Below, piece after piece: positions 32,247 to 42,632 of a DNA stretch of 64,000 bases (positions within the stretch are counted from its first letter, which is position 1; each line of letters starts with the position of its first letter). The stretch lies in the NCBI GenBank assembly GCA_026120185.1, contig JANUWF010001491.1, positions 4,650,001 through 4,714,000 on the forward strand. The letters run 5' to 3'. The translations under genes and the position numbers were made by a program. The stretch is from Voacanga thouarsii. Taxonomy: Eukaryota; Streptophyta; Magnoliopsida; Gentianales; Apocynaceae. The notes below the pieces were generated by a model. The model was given only the letters and a program-made list of their open reading frames with translations, searched no databases and was not told where the DNA came from.

Positions 32247-33886
32247 TGGAGTTTTAGCATGATTAAATTTTATTTTTGTGCAGGAAGGCTATATTTCGGA
32301 CCTTGCATGATTTAGTGAGGAGTAGGAGTGTTGTCCTACGGGGAGACATGATAGGAATGTCCTAATCCTACTCTTGTGCCCTACAAAAAAATTTCTAAAG
32401 GTTTCATACCCTTATTGATTCCCTAGCTTTCCTTAATTGTTAATGAATTAGGTTGATTAATTTTTTCAAGCTAATTTTATTCCAAAAATTCCAACAAAGT
32501 TCTGTGAGATTTAGGTTTCAAAAATGGCTGTGAATAAGTCATCGTGTTGGCCGAGAATGGGGAGGAGTAGTGAAAGGTTCCCAAGAGAATTAATTTCTAT
32601 GGTCGAACCTTCAAACTCCAACCTAAGTATATTCATCTTCTTCATGTAGGAATCTGGAATTTTTCCAGCTTCTTGTTCAGTCCAAGTGTCGAAATTTTCT
32701 GCCATCATTCCCTCCCAAATGTTGCCAGAAAAATAGCACTCTTGACTAGCTTGAAGTCTGAAATTATAAGGCCAAAACCGGACCTCTCAAATGCTGTGCA
32801 AACTAGAACATTTTCTGGACAACTTTTGCAGCTTTGGTGGTGCTAAACCAAGTTGTTTCTTCCAGTTTTTCACCCAGCATCCTAGCCACGTTTTTCCTCC
32901 GTAAAGAAGGCTGGAAACCAACCTTGAAAGACCTCTGAATACTCCTTCAAATCTTCTGCAAGCTGACTGGAAAATGGCAGAAAAATCTGCCCAGGAATTC
33001 CAGCAAACTTGCGAAAATGCTGAACATAATTTTCCAGCTTTGTTCCTTCTTCAGCCATGTCCGAAACCTCCATCATTTTTCTGTACAAACTCCCCTTAAA
33101 CAGCCATGAACTGAGCTTCATCATCTTCCCCAACATGCTGCTTGAAAACTAGTCCATGGCTGCTCCTAAAATATCTCCATCAATTACTCCAATTAAGCCA
33201 TTGATTGAAGACCAAAATTCCAGCAAACATATTTAGAAAACTACCATAAATCATTCCTCAAACAACAAGAAATCCCTTCACCATTGTGCACCATATTTTC
33301 TGCCACCAATAAGCTCCTTAAAAATAACTTTCATTCCAGCAAAAATCACAGACAAACAACCGGCCATTGGTGCTTCCAAAAGCTCTCCATTGACCAAGGT
33401 ATTTTTACCATATTTTGTTTCCAAAATTGATTCCCTAAAATATTCTTTTTGAATTTCAAACAACCAGCTTTCCTTTTCCTTGCAAACCAGAAAATTTAGT
33501 TGCCAAAATCCCTCAAACAATTCGGCCACCCTAATCTCACAGAATTTCGGCCAGCTCTCCCTCAATCTTCTCCATTCTCTTCAACATTCAAGAACACCAA
33601 GAACACCTACTAACCTTCTCTCACCTAAGGCCACCAAAACCACTTCAATCTTCTTCAAAAAAAAACTCCACATTGTACCTACTCACTCCTATGAATCCAT
33701 TCCTACCACATTTAACATCAAACTCGGAAATCAAGCCCTCTCATTTGGATCAAAAACTAGTATTTTTGTGAAGGCTCAAGAACACATTCAAGGTAAGCAT
33801 GATCAATCGATTCCATCTTCACACATCTTCAACTCCTAATGAATATATGTATATATAAGCATGCTAATGAACTCTCTTTTTTACCT

Positions 33887-33912
33887 TTCTCTCTCTCTCT
33901 CTCTCTCTCTCT
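33887..33912. repeat. (CT)n microsatellite in E 5' LTR
   Basis: About 13 CT units followed by TTGGCCGAATGG, the sense-strand equivalent of the GA tract in the minus-strand LTRs. Confidence 0.95.
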
Positions 33913-35419
33913 TGGCCGAATGGTGACTTCAACCATGGCCATATTTTCTTCATCTCTCTTGGGCGGATCAAGTCTCCTAAGAGTTAGGATCCCTTCAAAA
34001 CTACTCAAATGTAGTCATCAATCAAGTAAGCATCTTCAAACTCCTCTTTATATTCTAGATTCATGTCTTTAGGATGATATTGGAAGAAGATGGATTATGA
34101 TTAGGGTTTGAGCATGTGTTGTTGTGTTGAGCTGAGATTGAAGCATGCATAAAAGTGTGTATGTGATAGAGATGGGAATTGATGCATGACTTGATTGTCT
34201 TGGATGATTGTATGGAGTTTTAGGGTTTTGTTGCATGCTCTTCATTTCGTGAGTGGTTTATCTAATCAAGCATGTTAGAGATTATGTCAACTTTGGTGAA
34301 TAGGGTTATGTTCATGTATTTTTGTTAAAGCCATGAATATTTTTATGTTAGTAGAGTTTGGATCATACCTTGGTAAATTTAGATCCATGCCATTATTCAT
34401 GATTTTGATGATTTGATAAATTGGTGTGGAGTGTATGTTCATGATTATGGTTAGCAATAGAATTATGATCATGACCTTGTTGTCCCTAAGCTAATTTTAT
34501 TTTATCAATAAAATGATTATTGCTATATCTTCTTCTAGTGAATTTTGAAAACCCTAGGAAAATGTGGATTTGCTCTCTTATATAAAATAATGATAACTTT
34601 TATTAAAGAAATAAAATATATAGACATGATGTAAAATAAGAATATCAATTAAAGCCTTTTTCATAAATAATCATAATAGGTAAAATATTAATTTGGTAAG
34701 TCTTATATATTCATAAATACTATTAAAATTTATTTATTAGCTTTTAATCAAAACATCTTAAAATTTACTTACAACTAATTCTAGCTACCAATTATTTTCT
34801 AACCATTAAATATTACTAGATTATTATTTCACATAATACCATCTAGGACCTTGGACCCTTAATCAAATAAATCCTAATTTATTTTTAGCAAGATTTAAAC
34901 TTCCCACTTATTGTACCTATTTTCCCAAACTCTAGTTATTTTAATATCGAGTTAGATTTATTTTATAAACCTTTTTATTTATTTATCTAGCCTTAAAGCT
35001 TGGGACACTAGGGTCATGGTTATAGTAAGTTGAGCTAGGTTTATTTGTGAAAGTGAATTTCAGCTTGAGTTTAATTATGGCTTATATTTATCCCAAGCGG
35101 GGTTTGGTCAGCTGTTGGAGACCTTTGTTTTATCTCGAGCTAAGGATTAGGTAAGCTCTTGTATAAAACTCGTTGTTGCAAAAAGTTATTATGGCAAGCT
35201 AAACCCGAAGTTTGTGAACACTGATTTGGTAAAGGCAATTAGGGACTGGTTCATTTCTTGTTTCTGTCAAACCAATTATTTGAAAATCAGCAAGCAATTT
35301 TATTCAAACACTAAACTATTTTTAAACTGATTTTGACAAAGATTTTGGAGATCCTTAATTGCCATTTACAAGTGGCACTATGTTTTATTCATTTTCCCAA
35401 GTGGGATATATATATTACG

Positions 35420-35431
35420 TTGAGTACTCAA
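35420..35431. promoter_or_regulatory. Conserved palindrome TTGAGTACTCAA
   Basis: Perfect 12-bp palindrome. It is also at 4806, 11349, 22868, 28238, 44136, 51702 and 60159, and with one change at 31644. All nine Tekay-type LTR copies carry it, about 0.7-0.8 kb from the LTR end, beside AATAAGGGTAGGCT. It may be a dimeric transcription-factor site; function unknown. Confidence 0.6.
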
Positions 35432-36142
35432 TAAGGGTAGGCTAGTAGAGCTAGTTTTGAAGAGCAAGAGTGAGTCTTTTGGCAGGAGGCCACCTCCAAA
35501 AGATAGACTCAACTTAGAGAAATGTCAGTACTACATAGTCATGCCGGTCCGAGCTTGCAGATTTCAGTCATGTGGATTTTGTATTGCCGGAGTGGACAAC
35601 CAATTTTGTTTGGGTGTAGAGAATGAGGAGAATCTCACCCGGTAGGTCGATCACCTACCTTTTGTCAGTCTGCATAAAGTGTTGCATTCTGACCATTGAA
35701 TGGTTGTGGGGCCCAACGTGTGGTAACCCATGACCACCTTTTGAGTGGTTGATTTTATTGAACATGTATGGTTGAAAAAGCCAAAACACCCCTATTGATT
35801 TTGACTATTGTTTATTTCTTGCCAGTATTTCTCTTATGAAGATTTTACACTTTGCATTAACGAAGTGTTTTCACTGGACACTCAAAGCACACACGGACTT
35901 ACTGAGATTTTATCTCATCACCCTTTTTACCATGATTTCAGGTCGATCCTACAGTGGGGATAAGTAGCTAGTGTTGTCTGCCTTGGAAGAGATTTTGTTA
36001 TCTGTTTTTATGTAATGCTTCGGGGAAGTTGAGAGTGAATATATATATATTTTTTATGGATTTGTTTTGAATTCATGAATTGTAATAAGTTTTAAGTTTA
36101 AATTATTATTTTTATTCTATTATTTTGATTGTGTGACCTAGT

Positions 36143-36149
36143 TATAAAG
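36143..36149 (+). promoter_or_regulatory. TATA-like box near LTR end
   Basis: TATAAAG within CCTAGTTATAAAGAC, conserved in A, C, D, E and G. It is only about 65 nt from the LTR terminus. If used it would leave a very short R-U5. B has TTTTAAAG here. An upstream promoter in the AT-rich region is an alternative. Confidence 0.35.
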
Positions 36150-36216
36150 ACCCATTGTCCTTTTGATGGGGCGACATCCCCGGCCTTGTCGGGCCTAGGT
36201 AGTGGGGTGTTACAAG

Positions 36217-36233
36217 TGGTATCAGATACTTGG
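36217..36233 (+). promoter_or_regulatory. Element E primer-binding site
   Basis: TGGTATCAGATACTTGG, two bases after the LTR end. The first 10 bases match the initiator-Met tRNA complement. A candidate splice donor (TTTAG/GTAAAT) follows directly. Confidence 0.85.
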
Positions 36234-36312
36234 TTTAGGTAAATATTGATAGTATATGTTCCAATTATTTAAGATTAAATCTTTATCTAACCTATCTTGT
36301 TTATGCTATAGA

Positions 36313-36777
36313 ATGGTTAGACTGCTTAGAATCGCGAGAAAGGGATAGCAGTGGCATCCTCCTATTCCTATATACCCAGAAGACCTTCTAGTTCCCCAGC
36401 TTGCTCCTCAGCCAGTTATCCCTTTGGAGGATAGCAGTGATGATGAGGTCCCAATCCACGAGCCACCTCCAATCCCAGTGATAGACATAAGTTCTGAAAG
36501 TAAAGATGAGGTGATAGCTGTGGAGTATGTTCCCCACCCTCCTAATCCCATAGTGGATTTGTCAATGGATAGTGATGACCTAGGGGAGATAGATTATGAG
36601 TCTCCACCTCGGCCTTCTTTCGTTCCTCTTCCCAGCCGAGTTGAGCCCGGGGAAAGTTCTAGGCTTCCCGAGAAGGAGCCAATGGAGGGGTTTGCCAGTG
36701 CGGTTGGGGTAGACTTTTCTAAGAACTCTGGGGGATGGTTGTATGAGGCTGATTTTGAGTATTCTGATGAAGATTAG
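36313..36777 (+). pseudogene. Element E pre-gag acidic ORF with SUMO-motif-like repeats
   Basis: ATG at 36313 starts MVRLLRIARKG; a TAG at 36346 replaces the glutamine of KGQQW. The rest is open to the TAG at 36775. The frame is 465 nt, exactly the length of C's ORF, despite many substitutions. Motif positions are kept: PVIPLEDSSDD, PVIDISSESKDE and PIVDLSMDSDD, then EIDYESPPRPSF, FASAVGVDF and SGGWLYEADF. Conservation of frame length and motifs between diverged elements suggests a protein once under selection. It starts about 80 nt after the primer-binding site and ends 257 nt before gag. Confidence 0.75.
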
Positions 36778-37034
36778 AGGACTAGTAGTTATGTTGATCC
36801 GGATGTTTATTTATTTATTAATTTTCGTGAACTTTTATGCTAAGAATTTTATTTCTGTTTCTATTAAAATTTCAAATTTATGCAAATCAATATTTGAAGC
36901 GAGAATTTATGAGCAATTCTTTAGACAAAACTTGCATCTAATTTCCTTTTACTTATATCTGACAGTGAATGCATGCTCAACCAAAATGATTCAACCCTTG
37001 AATGCATACACTTATCATTTTGGTATGGTTTAGA

Positions 37035-38060
37035 ATGGCACCCAAGTGTTGTGCATCTTCATCAAGCAGAAGGGTTTCGGAAGCAGATCATGTGGCACCA
37101 GAAGTCGAGACAGCTCATATACAATCATCCAACCGGGGTAATAGGAATGATCCAGATATGGGAGTGGGGTCTGAAGCATTGGTTGATGTGTCAATGGGTT
37201 AGGCATTCAGTAAGATGACTGAGATTTTGCAGACCTTGACCGAGCAAAGGAACCCTAAGGGGAAGATGAGGCATTGGAGCGGTTTTTAAAGTTTTAGTTG
37301 CCCATCTTCTTGGGCGAAGTTAAGTAAGACCAAAAGGTAGAGCAATAGATCGAGCAGATAGAGAATATATTTGCAATGCTCTAGTACACTGAGGAATGGA
37401 TGGTTAAATTTGTGGCATTTCGTTTGAGGGGCCTAGCTCGGGCATAGTGGCAGCGGATACAAGACGACTAGGAAATGGTCGAGTAGGAATGCACGTGGTC
37501 GAACTTTGTCGAAGTCTTCAGAGCCAAGTACATTCCTCAGTGGATAGTGGAAAAGCGGGAGGATGAATTTCAGAACTTGAAGCAGGGAGGCATGTCAGTG
37601 GCCCAATATGCAGCATGATTCACCCAGCTATCAAAGTACTGCAAGAGATTGGTGGACATTGAGCAGAATAGGACGCAGCAGTTCATCAAAGGGCTGAAGC
37701 TGTAATTGAGGAGGGCGTTGGCACCTTGCTCCACCGACGACTTATTCGAGGGCTGTAGACGCAGCTACCCGAACAGAAAATGAGGACCGCAGCAGGATAG
37801 CGGCGAGGCTTTTCCAACCGCCAAGACAGCCGTAAGGGCATTTCCAAGGACCGCAATCCAGCAAGCGCCTTGCAAACCAGCAATGGCAGAATCGGGGAAA
37901 GCAAGCTCGATCAGCACGAGTTGGACCTACTCAGAACCTTCCATCGTGTCAGCATTATGGAAAAAGGGGCCATACAGAGAAGAACTGTCGGTCCAAAGGA
38001 GGCGAACGGAAATGTAATCACTGTGGCGACCCGAACCACTTGTGAAACGCCTACCCTAAG
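37035..38060 (+). pseudogene. gag: Element E gag
   Basis: ATG at 37035 (MAPKCCASSSSRRVSEADHVAPE). A TAG follows MGVGSEALVDVSMG, and several frame changes come after it. Capsid motifs survive in pieces (FSKMTEILQTLTEQRNPKG, VDIEQNRTQQFIKGLK). Further stops interrupt, for example TGA in AQYAA-stop-FTQL. Two zinc knuckles lie at about 37945-38060, the second as CNHCGDPNHL followed by TGA in place of arginine. A dead copy of the RNA-binding structural protein. Confidence 0.82.
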
Positions 38061-38624
38061 TTGCACCGAGTCAGGCAAGGAAACCAGGCACAGAATCCAG
38101 GGCCTAATAGAACCAACACCATGGGAGCATCCGGGAGTATAGCACTGAATCCGCAAGTGAAAGCTAAGGTATTCGCTCTCAACAGAGAGGAGGTTGGGAC
38201 CGATGCGGCAGTAGTGGAATGTATGTTTATTATCCAAGGACGTTCCGTTAATGCATTGATAGATCCTGTCTCTACTCATTCCTATTTAAACAAGATATGT
38301 GCATGTCATTTGGGTTGGGATGGAGTAGAGCTACCATTTACTTTAGTGGTAAGTACACGTTTGGGAAAAATGGTACAAGTGGGCTGGTATGTGCATAACT
38401 GTAAAATTGATGTGGGGAGAGCAATCCTAGAGGAGTATTTGATAGTATTGGACATTGAGGATTATGATTTGATATTGGGAATGGATTGGTTAGCCAAGCA
38501 TGGGACTAGGGTAGACTGTAAGAATAAATCAATCCAATTCATTAGACCGGGTTGTGATGTGTTAGAATTTAATGGCAAGAAGGTAAAGGAATTGAAATGT
38601 TTGATAGTGGGGGCTAAGGGCTGA
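38061..38624 (+). pseudogene. pol: Element E aspartic protease
   Basis: The open stretch reads [20 protein letters not shown], then NALIDPVSTHSYLN at the active site, then LPFTLVVSTRLGK and [20 protein letters not shown]. The catalytic-loop glycine (DPGS in C) is valine here, which should harm activity. It ends at TGA after GAKG where the others continue ARKLL. Confidence 0.87.
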
Positions 38625-39716
38625 AAATTGCAGAAGCAAAGATGTCAAGGGTACCTGGCTTACGTGATAAACAAGCTGAAGGACCAGTGTACTATGGAAG
38701 ATACCGAGGTGGTGAAGGATTTTCCTGATGTGTTCCCAGCAGAACATACTTCTTTACCTCACAACCAAGAAGTGGAATTCACCATTGACCTAGTTTAGGG
38801 GGTGGAACCAGTATCATGGACCCCATACCGGATGGCACCGACAGAGCTTAAAGAGCTGAAGAAATAGTTAGAAGAGTTAGTGAGGCAAGGCTACATCAGA
38901 CCTAGCACGTCGCCCTAAGGAGCACCTGTATTGTATATGAAGAAGAAAGATAGGACTCTGAGACTATGTATCGACTATCGGGGTTTAAGCAACTTGACGA
39001 TCAAGAACAAATATCCCCTACCACTGATTAATGAGCTGTTCGACTAATTGCAAGGATCTAGTTGCTACTCCAAATTGGACCTGAGGCAAGGGTACTATCA
39101 AGTGCGGATAAAAGAGGAGGACATCCCCAAGACAGCCTTTAACACCAAATATGGGCATTATGAGTTCGTGGTAATACCGTTTGGGGTGTCCAATGCTCCA
39201 GAAGTATTCATGGACTTAATGCATCGGGTATTCCGGTCCTACTTGGATAAATTCATGGTAGTCTTTATCGACGACATTCTGATTTACTCTAAGAGTCCGG
39301 AGGAGCATGCGGAGCATCTAAAGCTTATATTAGAGAAACTGTGGGAGCACAAGCTGTGCACCAAGTTTAGCAAGTGTGAGTTCTGGTTGGACAGTATGGC
39401 ATTTCTTGGCCATGTGGTGACCAAGGAGAGAATCAAGGTAGACCTAGCAAAGGTTGAAGCAGTGTCAGACTGGAAACAACCAGAGAACATCACTGAGATT
39501 CGAAGTTTCTTGGGATTAGCTGGTTGCTATAGGAGGTTCATCAAAGGGTTCTCGACGCTCGCATCACCTATGACACTACTGCTAAGGAAGGATGTTCCAT
39601 TTGTGTGGAGTGAGAAATGTGAGAAGAGTTTTCAAGAATTGAAGCGAAGACTGATGACAACACCGGTATTGAGTCTGCCAGAGGAAAATAAGCCTTACGC
39701 ATGTACATCGATGCCT
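38625..39716 (+). pseudogene. pol: Element E reverse transcriptase
   Basis: The N-terminal part has stops in FTIDLV-stop-GVEP, LKK-stop-LEE and TSP-stop-GAP, then TAA at 39045-39047 in LFD-stop-LQGSS. From 39048 the catalytic half is open: [69 protein letters not shown]. The YxDD-type box (FIDD) is intact. The frame is lost at KPYAC, where one base is missing before the RNase H TDAS motif. Confidence 0.88.
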
Positions 39717-40240
39717 CGAAAGAAGGATTGGGAGCAGTGTTGCTGCAAAACTGGAAAGTGATAGCTTATGCTTCTTGGAAGTTGAGACCTCATGAAGTCA
39801 ACTACCCTACTCATTATCTGGAGCTGGCAACTATCGTGTTCGTTCTAATGAAATGGCGGCACTACCTATACGGAGCTGAATATGAAGTGTTCACCGACCA
39901 CAAGAGTCTGAAGTACATCTTCACTCAGAAGGATCTGAACTTGAGGCAACGAAGATGGATGGAATTCTTGGAAGAGTACCGTTGTCCGATCAACTACCAT
40001 CCCGGGAAGGACAATGTTGTAGCGATGCACTGAGCAGAAAAGTTGTTATGGCCAGGCTAAGAGTGCAGGAGATTTAGGTGGTTCAAGACATGTTAGACAG
40101 AAGGGTGGAAATGCAAGAGAAGAGGATTTTTGTTAGCAACCTAAAGTTGGTACCGGATTTAAGATAGGAAATTATAGAGGCTCAATAAAACAACGCTGAG
40201 TTTTAGCTTTTCAAGGATAAGGAGCTCAAGCGACAAGGCA
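39717..40240 (+). pseudogene. pol: Element E RNase H and linker
   Basis: Reads [58 protein letters not shown] and then a one-base loss at NVVAMH (others NVVADALSR). The linker carries TAG at 40165-40167 in LR-stop-EI and TAA soon after. RNase H would degrade template RNA; the first catalytic aspartate (DAS) remains. Confidence 0.85.
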
Positions 40241-41593
40241 GTGAATTTCAGCAAGATGAAGAGGGAGTTTTACATTTCAAGGATCGGTTGTGCGTACCCG
40301 TACGTAGAGCAGCAATTGAAGGACCGAATTTTGGAAGAGGCGCACAAGTGCAAGTACGCCATTCATCCGGGCGAAGTCAAGATGTACTAGGATATGAAAA
40401 AGGCCTATTGGTGGTCCGGAATGAAACAGGATATGATCAAGTATGTCTCGACCTGTCTTACCAGTCAGAAAGTCAAAGCAAAGCACAAGAAGTAAGTGGG
40501 ACTATTGCAACCATTGCCCGTACCGGAATGGAAGTAGGAGGAGGTGACCATGGATTTTGTCACCAGACTTCCCATGTCAAGGACCGAGAAGGATACCATA
40601 TAGGTAGTGGTGGAACGACTGACCAAGTCGGCTCATTTCATACCAGTAAATGTAAGAGACCCCATGGAGAAGCTAGCTCAGACTTATGTGCGAGAAATAG
40701 TGCGTCTTCACAGAGTGCCTTCAAGTATCATGTCTGACTGAGACCCGAGGTTTACATCTTGATTTTGGGAAAAATTTTTGGAAGCAATGGGGTTGAGTCT
40801 GAAATTCAGTACGACGGCATATCTGCAAACCGATAGATAGTCAGAAAGGGTTATACAGATATTAGAAGATATGCTGAGAGCCTGTGTTCTAAACTTTGGG
40901 GATAAGTGGTTAGAATGTGTACCGTATGTTGAACTGTCGTATAATAATAGCTACCAAGCTTCAATCGGGATAGCACCGTATGAGGCCTTGTATGGACGAA
41001 AGTGTCAGGTACCGCTATACTGGAGTTGGTCAGAAGATGGTCACGTAAGCAGAATCAGAGAAGTCTATGTCCAAGAGATGTTGGATAAAGTAAAATTGAT
41101 CAGGGAAAGGTTGAAGACGGCCCAGAGCCGACAGATGAGTTATGCGAACAACCGGCGGAGAGAATTAGAGTTTCAAGTTTGGGACAGCGTATTTCTGAGC
41201 TTGATGCCGAATAGGAGAATCTTGAAGCATCCGAAGGGTGGAAAGCTGAATCCAAGGTATTTAGGGCCATTCCCGATAAAGGAAAGGATTGGACTAGTAG
41301 CAAACCGATTGGACTTACCAGAAGGATTGACAGGGATTCATGATGTGTTTCATGTCTCACAGTTGAAGAAGTACAATGTCGATCCCGATCATGTTCTGAA
41401 TAATGAGCCGTTAGTGTTACAACCCGATTTGAGGTATCTGGGGAAGCACGTGAGAATATTGGACCGCGGTATCAAAAATCTCCGGAACAAGCAGATACCG
41501 ATGGTCAAGGTTCAGTGGGAGCATCATGGCACGAAGGATGACATATGAGAATCAGAAGAGTGGGTTAATCGGAAGTATCCCGATTTGAAATAG
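40241..41593 (+). pseudogene. pol: Element E integrase with chromodomain tail
   Basis: The zinc-binding segment (HPGEVKMY, then CLTSQKVK with C to S) and the catalytic core follow in mixed frames: MDFVTRLPMS, then SD-stop-DPRF (TGA for arginine), then SERVIQILEDM. From 40871 the C-terminal part is open: YNNSYQASIGIAPYEALYGR, YLGPFPIKERIGLVANRL, FHVSQLKKYN. A chromodomain follows (VRILDRGIKNLRNKQIPMVK, VQWEHHGTKDDI). TGA (41546-41548) sits where tryptophan is expected, the same place as in C. The Tekay-type chromodomain is thought to guide insertion to heterochromatin. Confidence 0.88.
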
Positions 41594-41626
41594 AGGTATT
41601 CTTGAATTTCGGGACGAAATTCTTCT

Positions 41627-41639
41627 AAGGGGGGGAGGA
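41627..41639 (+). other. Element E polypurine tract
   Basis: AAGGGGGGGAGGA lies directly before the 3' LTR, preceded by GGGACGAAATT as in C. Confidence 0.9.
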
Positions 41640-41890
41640 TATGAAACCTCAGTTGAAACCAACCTTAAAGTAAGGGGGTTGAGATGAATATCATGTTTTA
41701 TTGCATGTGTAAATATATTTTTATATGATTTTATGTACTTTGGATATGTGATTGGTAGACTAGATAGCTTATTTGTGCTTGTGGAGTAAGAAGGGCAAAA
41801 TGGTAATTTCTGCCTGAGATGAAAATAGGGAGATAGCTTGAGGATTAAATAGGAAAAATATTTGGGAGAGAAAATAAGAACAAGAGTTGT

Positions 41891-41950
41891 TGTGGTTTAA
41901 TGGTTAGAGCTTTGGAAATAATCCTTGAGGTCTAGAGTTCAAATTCCTTC
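41891..41950 (+). other. tRNA-like module in E 3' LTR
   Basis: TGGTTTAATGG and AGTTCAAATTC, about 250 nt into the LTR. One A-box base differs from the 5' LTR copy. Confidence 0.6.
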
Positions 41951-42059
41951 ATTGGAGTTTTAGCATGATTAAATTTTATTTTTATGAAGGAAGGATATAT
42001 TTCGGTCCTTGCATGATTTAGTGAAGAGTAGGAGTGTTGTCCTACGGGGATACCTGATA

Positions 42060-42105
42060 GGAATGAAAGTTGTTTGAAGGAGCTTAATGGTGGCCGAAAA
42101 TTTGG
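42060..42105 (-). repeat. Inverted 46-bp remnant in E 3' LTR
   Basis: Reverse complement of about 33291-33337 in the 5' LTR, with a few substitutions. It is joined on the left through GGAATG and on the right through TTGG/GCTTCC microhomology. Confidence 0.85.
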
Positions 42106-42612
42106 AGCTTCCAAAAGCTCTACATTGACCAAGATCTTCTTACCATATGTTGTTTCCAAAATTGATTCCCTAAAATATTCTTTTCGGATTTCAAACAACC
42201 AGCTTTCCTATTCCTTTCAAACTAGAAAATTCAGTTGCCAAAAGCCCTCTAACAATTCAGCCACCCTAATCCCATAGAATTTGGGCCAGCTCCCCCTCAA
42301 TCCTCTCCATTCTCTTCAAAATTCAAGAACACCTACTAACCATCTCTCGCCTAAGGCCACCAAAACCACTTCAATCTTCTTCAAAAAAAACTCCAGATTG
42401 TACCTACTCACTCCTGTGAATCCATTCCTACCACTTTTAGCATCAAATTCGAAAATCAAGCCCTCTCATTTGGATAAAAAACAAGTATTTTTGTGAAGGC
42501 TCAAGAACACCTTCAAGGTAAGCATGATCAATCGATTCTATCTTCACACATCTTCTACTCCTAACGAATATATGTATATACAAGCATACTAACGAACTCT
42601 CTTTTTTACCTT

Positions 42613-42632
42613 TTTCTCTCTCTCTCTCTCTT
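42613..42632. repeat. (CT)n microsatellite in E 3' LTR
   Basis: About 9 CT units, shorter than in the 5' LTR of the same element. Confidence 0.93.

Larger units (their letters stand above)
31934..36214 (+). repeat. Element E 5' LTR (4281 bp)
   Basis: Starts TGTGAAACCCC and ends GGGGTGTTACA. Order: tRNA-like module (32183), a region rich in short antisense ORFs (32500-33560), (CT)n tract (33887), an AT-rich block (34580-34990), the palindrome (35420-35431), CACAAAGTG-type motifs, TATAAAG (36143-36149) and the end hairpins. No gene is supported. Confidence 0.95.
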
